Shown piece after piece: positions 8,206 through 13,041 of a DNA stretch of 13,742 nt; positions within the stretch are counted from its first letter, which is position 1, and every line of letters starts with the position of its first letter. The DNA lies in NCBI GenBank assembly GCA_043754435.1, contig JAYUUS010000127.1, positions 1-13,742 of the forward strand, read 5' to 3'. The DNA is from JANNYA01 sp043754435. GTDB lineage: Bacteria > Pseudomonadota > Gammaproteobacteria > Xanthomonadales > SZUA-5. A program made the translations under genes and the position numbers. The notes under the pieces were generated by a model, which was not told where the DNA came from, did not search any database, and saw only the letters and a list, made by a program, of their open reading frames with translations.

Positions 8206-9093
8206 GTGAATAAGACTCGCCTTCAAATAGCGAAGCCAGATATTGCGAAGCACTTCAATAGGCTTCCAGTTAGGGTCTTCAAACCAAGTGACTTGGAACA
8301 GTTGCTTTCAGAACAACGCGACTTCTGGCGTTTGGCGAAGTCGATGACTGTGGCTACGTTTATGAATTTTCTTCAGAACGAGCTTGAACTCACAATGGTG
8401 AACTTTAAGTTCCCCAATCGCTCTGAAACTTGCTTTGTCTGGGGCAAGGTCAGTGACCTTGAATTGATGAGCCAGTTCAAAAAGGGCGTTTACTTCAGCC
8501 ATTACACAGCCATGAGTGCGCACGGACTGACTGTGCAAACGCCGAATGCGGTCTACCTGACTAGCGAGCGCGCTGCTTCACCACCTCGGGAAAACACGCT
8601 TACGCAAGAAGCCCTAGACCGCGTGTTTGCCAACGTGCCGCCCGTGACAACAAGCGTCTGCACTTTCAAGACGTATCAAGTGCATTTGATTAAGGGCACT
8701 CACACCCGACAGCTAGGCGTAACGCAAAAGGATATGACCGCCGAAGACGGTACGAAAGTTCGGGCTCGCGTGACGGATTTGGAGCGCACTTTGATTGATT
8801 GCGCTGTGCGTCCAGCTTATGCCGGTGGCGTGTTCGAGGTAGCCAAAGCCTTTGAGTACGCCCGCGAAAAAAATGTGTCGATCAACAAACTCGCCGCCAC
8901 GCTGTCCAAGCTCAGCTTCACCTATCCGTTTCATCAGGTGATTGGCTACTACTTGGAGCGCGCAGGCTATGACGCGCAGCAGCTGGATTTGTTGCGTGGC
9001 AACCCTATGGAATTCGATTTCTACCTAAGCCACAACATGGGTGCGACGCGCTATGCTAAAGACTGGCGTTTACACGTCCCACAAGGGTTTTAG
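8206..9093 (+). CDS. AbiEi-family antitoxin (type IV toxin-antitoxin), intact
   Basis: This 295-residue protein resembles the AbiEi transcriptional regulator/antitoxin of AbiE systems. AbiEi normally represses its own operon and counteracts the nucleotidyltransferase toxin AbiEii. Seen: an N-terminal region of about 80 residues suited to a winged helix-turn-helix; a central YFSHYTAMSAHGLT stretch typical of the family; VTDLERTLIDCAVRPAYAGG near the middle; and a closing SHNMGATRYAKDWRLHVPQGF-type tail (the last part of it cited) that looks like a natural end. The frame can extend upstream to ATG 8161. GTG 8206 was chosen because VNKTRLQIAKPDI looks like the family start and the extension is taken up by palindrome 2. 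Neither start has a strong ribosome site. The expected co-transcribed toxin gene is missing downstream; only a reversed fragment remains. Confidence 0.82.
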   Translation: MNKTRLQIAKPDIAKHFNRLPVRVFKPSDLEQLLSEQRDFWRLAKSMTVATFMNFLQNELELTMVNFKFPNRSETCFVWGKVSDLELMSQFKKGVYFSHYTAMSAHGLTVQTPNAVYLTSERAASPPRENTLTQEALDRVFANVPPVTTSVCTFKTYQVHLIKGTHTRQLGVTQKDMTAEDGTKVRARVTDLERTLIDCAVRPAYAGGVFEVAKAFEYAREKNVSINKLAATLSKLSFTYPFHQVIGYYLERAGYDAQQLDLLRGNPMEFDFYLSHNMGATRYAKDWRLHVPQGF

Positions 9094-9453
9094 CGGCGCG
9101 ACTAGCGCCAATACAAAATCAAAATACACATCGAATTTTTCCAGCGTGACGCCAGCGGATACGGTGCTTTGTACCGATGGAAAATCGGCACGGTGAGTGT
9201 CGCGGTGATGTTCTATTTGACCTAGAAACGCTAGCGGCACTCGCTTAATGGCGAACATCTCGCGCAGCAAAATTTGTGCATTTTCGTCTTGTAGGCTGAG
9301 CTTGCATTTTGTCGCCAGCAAATGGATGTCTACAAAGTCGCGAGCGCGAGCACCGCCAGGTCGGTCGCGTTTGATGATCGGGCCGTAGTCCGGCATCTGC
9401 TGGCAGATCGCGCGTAGTTTTTCGCACACGATCATTAGCGTCGAGTAGGGTTA
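9070..9453 (-). pseudogene. AbiEii-type nucleotidyltransferase toxin, C-terminal remnant, inverted
   Basis: From ATG 9435 the frame gives 121 residues matching the C-terminal half of AbiEii/AbiGii toxins: EKLRAICQQMPDYGP, then RARDFVDIHLLAT, an LLREMFAIKRVPLAFL helix and FDVYFDFVLALVAPLKPLW. Upstream the frame still reads PYSTLMIV, like the family's YSP-MI-EKLRA run, until a TAA at 9453-9451. The N-terminal nucleotidyltransferase domain with its GSxxxxxxD-type active site is absent, so no catalysis is expected. In AbiE operons this gene follows abiEi on the same strand. Here it runs toward abiEi, and the two 3' ends overlap by 24 bp. Inferred: deletion of the 5' half plus inversion, or a relic of a separate AbiE locus. 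An expressed fragment with another role cannot be excluded. Confidence 0.75.
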
Positions 9454-9456
9454 GTC

Positions 9457-9798
9457 ATGGGCTGGGAATTTTCAAAACAGTGGAAGTGTATCGACGACCT
9501 ATTGCGGTATTTGGATCGGTCACGTTTTGACAAAGACGTTGTAGTTCTAAGCGAGCCTGTGCTCACCGAAGAGGATGGTTTGCGCGTTCGATGGCAGGCT
9601 ATTTTGCATCGAGGGTACAGCTACGTCATCTGTGATTTGCTAGATGTGGATCGCGGGTGTTGGGGCTACAAAGATATGGCAGACGTCATGGTGCCGACGT
9701 ACGTTTCCTGCGCAGTAAGCGTTCTTGATGCGGCGGATCGTTATCCGGCACAAACAGAAGAGGCTGTGCAGTGGCGTGCTCGGTGCAGGACGGCTTAA
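9457..9798 (+). CDS. Small conserved protein resembling DUF6927
   Basis: 113 residues from ATG 9457, with AGGG about 6 nt upstream. It opens with MGWEFSKQW and ends with a GYKDMADVMVP, CAVSVLDAADRY, WRARCR run. From memory of the family this resembles DUF6927-type proteins of plasmids and islands, which share a MGW start, a GYKDM-E-M-P motif and a terminal WRARCR. The function is unknown. No signal peptide or membrane segment is seen, so it is probably cytoplasmic. The gene begins 4 bp after the point where AbiEii homology stops, so it may have arrived in the event that cut the toxin gene. The family assignment is moderate; that it is a real gene is better supported. Confidence 0.65.
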   Translation: MGWEFSKQWKCIDDLLRYLDRSRFDKDVVVLSEPVLTEEDGLRVRWQAILHRGYSYVICDLLDVDRGCWGYKDMADVMVPTYVSCAVSVLDAADRYPAQTEEAVQWRARCRTA

Positions 9799-9870
9799 TT
9801 CTCATGCGCGGCGACTGTCGAGCTCTATTGATAGGGTAGTAGTATCGAAATTACCGATAGCGTTTCACAC

Positions 9871-10077
9871 ATGATGATTGAGCACCTGAAGGCATTACGC
9901 GCAGGGCAAGATCGCATTGAGGGCCAAGTGAGGGAGTTAACTGGGCGCATGCGTGGCGTAGAGCATCAGCTTACCGGTATTCATAGCGATATGGCGGGCG
10001 TGCAATTGCGCTTAGACCGGCACGATGATCGACTCGTGCGATCTAAAAGCGCCCGGAGCCTTTCGATGCGTAGTTGA
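9871..10077 (+). CDS. Small coiled-coil protein with frameshifted C-terminus
   Basis: 68 residues starting MMIEHLKALRAGQDRIEG with heptad spacing throughout, consistent with one long coiled coil. It resembles the common small proteins of the IEHLRAIR...DRIDERLARIEKRLEL type, whose function is not established. The family tail RIEKRLEL is lost after DDRLVR. In another frame (10041-10073) the DNA still reads I-stop-KRPEPFDA-stop, close to the expected ending. This indicates a small indel near 10040 plus a GAA-to-TAA change, leaving the foreign tail SKSARSLSMRS. No ribosome site is obvious. It ends 24 bp before the terminator at 10101. Confidence 0.55.
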   Translation: MMIEHLKALRAGQDRIEGQVRELTGRMRGVEHQLTGIHSDMAGVQLRLDRHDDRLVRSKSARSLSMRS

Positions 10078-10100
10078 CGTGGGTTTACAAGTATTAAAGA

Positions 10101-10129
10101 AAAACCACCGCTAACCCGGTGGTTTTTTT
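10101..10129. terminator. Intrinsic terminator, probably bidirectional
   Basis: AAAACCACCG (10101-10110), a 6-nt loop CTAACC and CGGTGGTTTT form a perfect 10-bp stem, followed by further T residues to 10129. A-runs on the left arm give a U-tract when read leftward too. It ends the rightward coiled-coil gene and could serve leftward transcripts from 10130-10510. Confidence 0.85.
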
Positions 10130-10368
10130 CGGCGCTTGGAGCATCCAGAAAACCTAGAGGTACGTTGTACGTTGCCGGCCCAAACCTGGCTGGCAAGGTT
10201 GTGAATGTCGCTAAAAGGCAATACGCCGCGTGCATCATTCGCGCCATTGCAAACACTGGCTTCCTCATGACGGAACAAACGCAAAGCGACCCCCATAAGC
10301 ACCAAAAAAATGAGTGTGAATCGCAAATTGCGATCACACCGTATTTGTTGCTCCAACGACTTTGCCAC
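10111..10368 (-). CDS. Possible 85-residue single-span membrane protein
   Basis: GTG at 10368 opens 85 codons: a basic N-terminus (MAKSLEQQIRCDRNLR), one strongly hydrophobic segment FTLIFLVLMGVALRLF, and a polar, basic tail ending in the loop of the terminator at 10101. It starts 7 bp after the stop of the small frame upstream. No family is recognised, and the low-complexity RKKPPG end is simply the terminator stem in translation. It could be a chance frame; the operon-like spacing and the membrane segment are the only support. Confidence 0.25.
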   Translation of the reverse strand: MAKSLEQQIRCDRNLRFTLIFLVLMGVALRLFRHEEASVCNGANDARGVLPFSDIHNLASQVWAGNVQRTSRFSGCSKRRKKPPG

Positions 10369-10531
10369 GGTTCCGTTAGTTCATCGGGCCTATGTCGTCA
10401 TGAAAACGCACACGTCGCTCCGCCTTTGATTCCTTTAGGTGGTAGTGACGCTTGTCGTCCGTGGAGCACCCTAATGTAAGGGTTTGAATATTGCGCGTTT
10501 CGAGCACATAGTCTGTCTCCTTCTGTAACAA
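10130..10531. other. Gene-poor stretch between terminator and glycine-rich gene
   Basis: No recognisable gene family is found on either strand. Besides the two weak leftward frames there is a hairpin at 10172-10196 (TTGCCGGCC, 7-nt loop, GGCTGGCAA; one G-T pair) with no T-run after it. A weak rightward promoter-like pair, TTGAAT, 17 bp, CATAGT, lies at about 10483-10511 and could serve the glycine-rich gene. Confidence 0.4.
10376..10507 (-). CDS. Possible 43-residue leftward small protein
   Basis: The best ribosome site in this stretch, AAGGAG (10522-10517 on the minus strand), lies 9 nt before GTG 10507. This opens a 43-codon frame rich in charged residues (VLETRNIQTLTLG...FHDDIGPMN). An ATG at 10509 in another frame would give only 12 codons. 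The next leftward frame begins 7 bp beyond its stop. No homology is recognised. The charge pattern and the ribosome site are the only support. Confidence 0.25.
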   Translation of the reverse strand: MLETRNIQTLTLGCSTDDKRHYHLKESKAERRVRFHDDIGPMN

Positions 10532-10543
10532 TTGGACATTGAC

Positions 10544-11314
10544 ATGCAACCTAAACCCAAACCGGTCCATCACGTGGTGCCGCTCAGCTCGTCAGGCATT
10601 TGGGTAGTCCCAGTAGGAATTGTGTTAGCGCAGGTCACGGTGAAGGTCTACGGAGCCGGTGGCGGTGGCGGCGGTGGCGGTGGCGGCTTCAGGAATTTTG
10701 GCAACCGCCTTGGTTCTGGTGGAGGTGCCGGGGGGGAGGCCGGGGGGTTCATTGAGGTGGCGGTGCCTATAAAGGGCCTATCCAAGATCCAGTACACCAT
10801 TGGTGGGGGCGGTCCCGGAGGGTCCCCTGGACAAGGCCAGAACAACGGGAATACTGGTGAAACTGGGGGACTGACTAAATTCCTCCAAGCTGAGGCGCTG
10901 GGCGGCGTCGGCGGTGGCGGTGGTAATTTTCAGTCAGGTGGCGGAAAGCCGGGGGGGGCAGGGACGGCGGGCGCTGGCGGCGGAACGAATTCGGATGCTG
11001 GCGGCCTTGACGGCCAGTTTCGGCCAAAATCAGGGAACAGCGGTTTGGGTGGCATCGGTGGCGGTCGAAGCGACAATTTCGGTGGTGGCGGTGGCGGTGG
11101 GGGCGCCGGATCGACCATTGGAATGGGTGGAGACGGACAGAACGGCCAGAATAGTGAAATCAATGTATTTGATCCCCTCGCCGTGAAAAAGGCCGGAACG
11201 GCGGCTGGCGGGGGCGGTGGTGGTGGTGCCAGAGCAAACGACGGAAACTCTGGGGGCCATGGAGGCACGGGAGGGGACGGCCTGATCGTCCTGGAATACG
11301 ATACGAAGAACTAG
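10544..11314 (+). CDS. Glycine-rich tail-fibre/surface-type protein
   Basis: 256 residues from ATG 10544, with GGA about 8 nt upstream; an in-frame TTG at 10532 would add four residues. After a short polar start comes SSSGIWVVP followed by VTVKVYGAGGGG. This is the classic opening of the glycine-rich domain seen in phage tail fibres, receptor-binding tips and some surface proteins. Further marks are GGFIEVAVPIKGLSKIQYTIGGGG, GGLTKFLQAEALGG and the closing GGTGGDGLIVLEY. The middle is Gly/Ser/Asn/Gln-rich and low in complexity. Known structures of such domains form polyglycine II helix bundles. No signal peptide, chaperone, tail or lysis gene is nearby, so it stands alone. The stop codon falls on a diverged Tn3 end at 11313, but the protein's end looks natural. 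Confidence 0.75.
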   Translation: MQPKPKPVHHVVPLSSSGIWVVPVGIVLAQVTVKVYGAGGGGGGGGGGFRNFGNRLGSGGGAGGEAGGFIEVAVPIKGLSKIQYTIGGGGPGGSPGQGQNNGNTGETGGLTKFLQAEALGGVGGGGGNFQSGGGKPGGAGTAGAGGGTNSDAGGLDGQFRPKSGNSGLGGIGGGRSDNFGGGGGGGGAGSTIGMGGDGQNGQNSEINVFDPLAVKKAGTAAGGGGGGGARANDGNSGGHGGTGGDGLIVLEYDTKN

Positions 11315-11350
11315 GGTCGCTTCAGAAAAAGGATTCTAGAACGCGCGCTG
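11313..11350 (+). repeat. Diverged Tn3-family 38-bp inverted repeat, outer left end
   Basis: GGGTCGCTTCAGAAAAAGG (from 11314) and ACGCGCGC (from 11341) align with the Tn21-type terminal repeat over 38 bp, with about 27 identities to the repeat at 12698-12735. The orientation puts the element to its right. It overlaps the stop codon of the glycine-rich gene. It is the likely partner of the outer right end at 12735. Confidence 0.55.
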
Positions 11351-11406
11351 TTTCCAGAGTTAATGGCGGCGACATTTAACGGAAAAATTCGTACCGCTGG
11401 GTTCCA

Positions 11407-11694
11407 GTGTCAACGCTAGTCAAATTTGACCCCCTACTTTGGTATGACGTTGGCCCTGAGGCATTGACGGGACAAACTCGAACCTTAGATCTTCAAGGAA
11501 ATTTCACTACAACGGTTGATCAGATAGCGCTGGCATTCACTTCACCAAGTAATTTGCCAGCTGCGAATATTTATGAAACAGCCATTAGAGCAGAGTTAGA
11601 CATTAGTGCTCAGGCCCATAAAAAAAAGGTGGGCGAGTTCATGGCTGCGATGGTGGACGCGCACGCCGAAAGCGATTTGCTACGCAAGCCATAA
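11407..11694 (+). CDS. Hypothetical protein, 95 residues, unrecognised
   Basis: A GTG-started frame with a mixed composition that reads like protein (VKFDPLLWYDVGPEALTG, TVDQIALAFTS, then a charged C-terminal helix with KKKVGEFMAAMVDAH). No family is recognised, and no convincing ribosome site precedes the GTG. It lies between the outer and inner Tn3 left ends, so it may be passenger DNA of the outer element or a 3' fragment of a longer gene cut at about 11400. After the stop, GCGAAAGCC (11703-11711) and GGCTTTTCGC (11732-11741) could pair as a loose hairpin. Confidence 0.35.
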   Translation: MSTLVKFDPLLWYDVGPEALTGQTRTLDLQGNFTTTVDQIALAFTSPSNLPAANIYETAIRAELDISAQAHKKKVGEFMAAMVDAHAESDLLRKP

Positions 11695-11752
11695 TTGCTG
11701 GGGCGAAAGCCTCGGAAACATATTTTATCGTGGCTTTTCGCGCTGCCCAATC

Positions 11753-11790
11753 CGGGTCGCATCAGAAAACGGAAAAAATCGTACGCAATA
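11753..11790 (+). repeat. Tn3-family inverted repeat, inner left end
   Basis: GGGTCGCATCAGAAAACGG (from 11754) followed by AAAAAATCGTACGC matches the Tn21-subfamily terminal repeat. It matches the inner right repeat at 12547-12584 almost base for base, including the diagnostic AAAAAATCGTACGC stretch. The first and last few bases have drifted. Confidence 0.8.
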
Positions 11791-11847
11791 TCCAGGTTGA
11801 TTCGGTCGGCAGTGGACAGGAGAGAATGCGGGGCATGCGCCTACTTA

Positions 11848-11982
11848 TTCTTGAAAACGAAGGTTTTTGAGAAGCGTGACCGCGACAGCCGCCCAGCACG
11901 CAGGATCAAGCTGTTTGCATTCTCACAAACCTACCTTGAAACAGTATTCTCAAACCATTTCCGTAGCAATGGGTTTTAAGAA
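11848..11982 (+). promoter_or_regulatory. Putative res (resolution) site upstream of tnpR
   Basis: The ~200 bp before tnpR contain dyads built on TTCTYRAAAAC-like half-sites. One is 11848-11873 (TTCTTGAAAAC facing GTTTTTGAGAA); another is 11947-11982 (TTCTCAAACCATT facing AATGGGTTTTAAGAA). A lone TTCTCACAAACC half-site lies near 11920. Spacing and position fit a three-subsite res where resolvase binds and recombines, as in Tn21-like elements. tnpR promoters usually lie here and are repressed by the resolvase. Confidence 0.45.
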
Positions 11983-11998
11983 AAAGGAGAAGTCCGGC

Positions 11999-12551
11999 AT
12001 GTTGCTTGGCTACGCGCGGGTTTCAACGCAGGATCAGAATCTCGACCTTCAAATCGAGGCTTTGACGCAGGCCGGCTGCAAGCGGATCTTAGAAGACAAG
12101 ATCAGCGGCAGCCGCGCCGAACGTCCTGGACTCGCCAAGGCATTGGATATGATGCGTGAAGGCGACACACTCGTCGTCTGTAAACTGGATCGGCTGGGCC
12201 GTAGCGTCAAACAGCTGGTCGATCTGGTCGGCGCGTTGCACAAGCTGGGCAGTTCAAGAGCCTGACGGATGCTATTGACACCGGAACACCATCCGGTCGT
12301 TCTTCTTCCATGTCATGGCCAGCCTAGCCGAAATGGAGCGCGAGCTGATCGTTGAGCGCACGCGCGCCGGTCTGGATGTGGCCCGTCAGCTTGGCCGCAA
12401 GGGCGGCCGCAAGCGGCAGATGACCGACAGCAAGATTGTGTCGGCCAAGAAACTATTGGTGAGTGGCGTGCCGCCCAAGGACGTGGCGAAGAACCTCGGT
12501 GTATCTCTCCCTACGCTGTACCGCTGGGTTCCAGCATCCGCGCACGCTTAG
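11999..12551 (+). pseudogene. tnpR: Serine resolvase TnpR, broken by two frameshifts
   Basis: ATG 11999 (GGAG upstream) starts MLLGYARVSTQDQNLDLQIE, the resolvase/invertase domain with nucleophile Ser9. The conserved CKLDRLGRSVKQLVDLV follows. At ~12250 the frame is lost: the DNA reads CTGGGC-AGTTCAAG where the family has a codon for Gln and one more before FKSLTDAIDTGTPSGRFFF, so about 4 bp are missing. A further T is missing near 12299 in the Phe-Phe-Phe run. The original frame resumes at 12315 with MASLAEMERELIVERTRAGL and the C-terminal helix-turn-helix (PPKDVAKNLGVSLPTLYRW), ending VPASAHA. Intact, it would resolve transposition cointegrates at res. The stop overlaps the right repeat by 5 bp. 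Confidence 0.88.
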
Positions 12552-12584
12552 CGTACGATTTTTTCCGTTTTCTGAGGCGACCCC
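12547..12584 (-). repeat. Tn3-family inverted repeat, inner right end
   Basis: Read on the minus strand this begins GGGGTCGCCTCAGAAAACGG and ends CGTACGCTAAG, a textbook Tn21-type 38-bp terminus. It overlaps the tnpR stop codon. It pairs with the repeat at 11753-11790. Confidence 0.88.
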
Positions 12585-12593
12585 AGGTACTGC

Positions 12594-12672
12594 AACACGT
12601 GATGTGGTCAAGAACCTGGGCGTGTCAGTTCCAACGCTGTATCGCTGGATTCCAGCTTCCACGCACGCATAA
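12594..12672 (+). pseudogene. tnpR: 3' end of a second tnpR (outer element)
   Basis: About 26 codons read RDVVKNLGVSVPTLYRWIPASTHA then TAA. They parallel the end of the inner tnpR (KDVAKNLGVSLPTLYRWVPASAHA) with many silent and conservative differences, so this is a related gene rather than a recent copy. Everything upstream is replaced by the inner element's right end at 12584. It lies 25 bp before the outer right repeat. Confidence 0.8.
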
Positions 12673-12697
12673 TCCTGATGGCTGGGCAAGATTGAGG

Positions 12698-12735
12698 CTT
12701 AGCGTGCTTTAAATTCCGTTTTCTGAGGCGACTCC
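12698..12735 (-). repeat. Tn3-family inverted repeat, outer right end
   Basis: On the minus strand it begins GGAGTCGCCTCAGAAAACGG and ends AAAGCACGCTAAG. This is nearer to the classical Tn21/Tn501 terminus than the inner pair is. It marks the boundary between transposon remnants and the partition module. Confidence 0.85.
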
Positions 12736-12754
12736 AATCAAACCCAAGACACTT

Positions 12755-12789
12755 CTAGCATGCTGAAATGCTAGCCTCCTGGCATGCCA
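12755..12789. repeat. Palindromic repeats downstream of the partition operon
   Basis: CTAGCAT (12755-12761) and ATGCTAG (12768-12774) are inverted arms around a 6-nt loop. TGGCATGCCA (12780-12789) is a perfect 10-bp palindrome. The same GCTAGCATGC words occur upstream of parA at 13718-13741. No T-run follows on the leftward strand, so these look like protein-binding sites rather than a terminator. Confidence 0.45.
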
Positions 12790-12807
12790 AACTTAGATTG
12801 AGATGAA

Positions 12808-13041
12808 TCAGCCGACGGATTTCTTATAAGCCTCAAACATCAAGGCGAAAGCCTCTGAAAGCTCTAGGTCCCGTGCCGCGCAGTACACCCGGAATTCGCG
12901 GGCCATTTCCGCAGATATCTTCAACTGCACGGGAACCTTTGTGTTGGCTGGTTTGGATGTCGTGAGCGCCATGGGTGCCACATCGAGCAGACTTGCTTTT
13001 GGGTTCGCTCGGGACTCAACTCGTTCTACGCGCTTCACCAT
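12808..13041 (-). CDS. Ribbon-helix-helix partition partner of ParA (ParG-like)
   Basis: 77 residues: a flexible basic N-terminus (MVKRVERVESRANPKAS) and then TKVPVQLKISAEMAREFRVYCAARDLELSEAFALMFEAYKKSV, which fits a ribbon-helix-helix fold (beta strand VPVQLKI, then two helices). Size, fold and position directly after a short ParA match the ParG-type centromere-binding protein of type Ib partition systems. Such proteins bind repeats near the operon, stimulate the ATPase through their N-terminal tail and repress transcription. Its start overlaps the parA stop by 7 bp, so the pair is translationally coupled. The identification rests on pattern and context only. Confidence 0.72.
   Translation of the reverse strand: MVKRVERVESRANPKASLLDVAPMALTTSKPANTKVPVQLKISAEMAREFRVYCAARDLELSEAFALMFEAYKKSVG

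Larger units (their letters stand above)
11753..12584 (+). mobile_element. Inner transposase-less Tn3-like mini-element (832 bp)
   Basis: Two 38-bp Tn21-type inverted repeats, identical at about 33 of 38 positions, bound a putative res site and a frameshifted serine resolvase gene. There is no transposase. Elements of this sort (TIMEs and mini-Tn3 derivatives) move only if a related TnpA acts in trans. Flanking 5-mers (CAATC left, AGGTA right) do not form a target duplication. This suggests recombination after insertion, in keeping with the second tnpR tail next to the right end. Confidence 0.75.
11313..12735. mobile_element. Remnant of an outer Tn3-family element (nested composite)
   Basis: Boundaries are a diverged left repeat (11313-11350) and a well-kept right repeat (12698-12735) in inverted orientation. 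Just inside the right repeat lie the last ~26 codons of a tnpR that differs from the inner copy. No tnpA is present anywhere inside. Flanking 5-mers GAACT and AATCA do not match, so the ends may not be an original pair or the left flank has changed. Confidence 0.5.

Noticed and set aside
10165..10479. 104-residue plus-strand frame starting at TTG
   Set aside because: Random-looking composition, no ribosome site, and it begins inside a hairpin; no family recognised.
10660..11240. Short GGTGGCGGT repeats considered as a CRISPR or tandem-repeat array
   Set aside because: They are irregular, in frame and encode glycine tracts; there is no repeat-spacer pattern. No CRISPR array is visible in the window.
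10648..11268. Proline-rich minus-strand frames opposite the glycine-rich gene
   Set aside because: Poly-Pro is the automatic reverse-complement reading of GGN glycine codons. The plus frame has the family's opening and closing motifs.
11695..11979. 94-residue plus-strand frame over the inner Tn3 left end
   Set aside because: It reads straight through the 38-bp terminal repeat and the putative res site, so its composition is explained by non-coding transposon sequence.
12453..12689. 78-residue minus-strand frame
   Set aside because: Its internal repeat (GIQRYSV.. and NPAVQRR..) is the reverse reading of the two tnpR tails and the terminal repeat; not a gene.
11753..12740. CAATC/AATCA flanks as a 5-bp target duplication for 11753 paired with 12735
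   Set aside because: The 5-mers are offset by one base when the 38-bp ends are aligned, and the ends belong to different repeat subtypes, so this cannot be claimed as a duplication.
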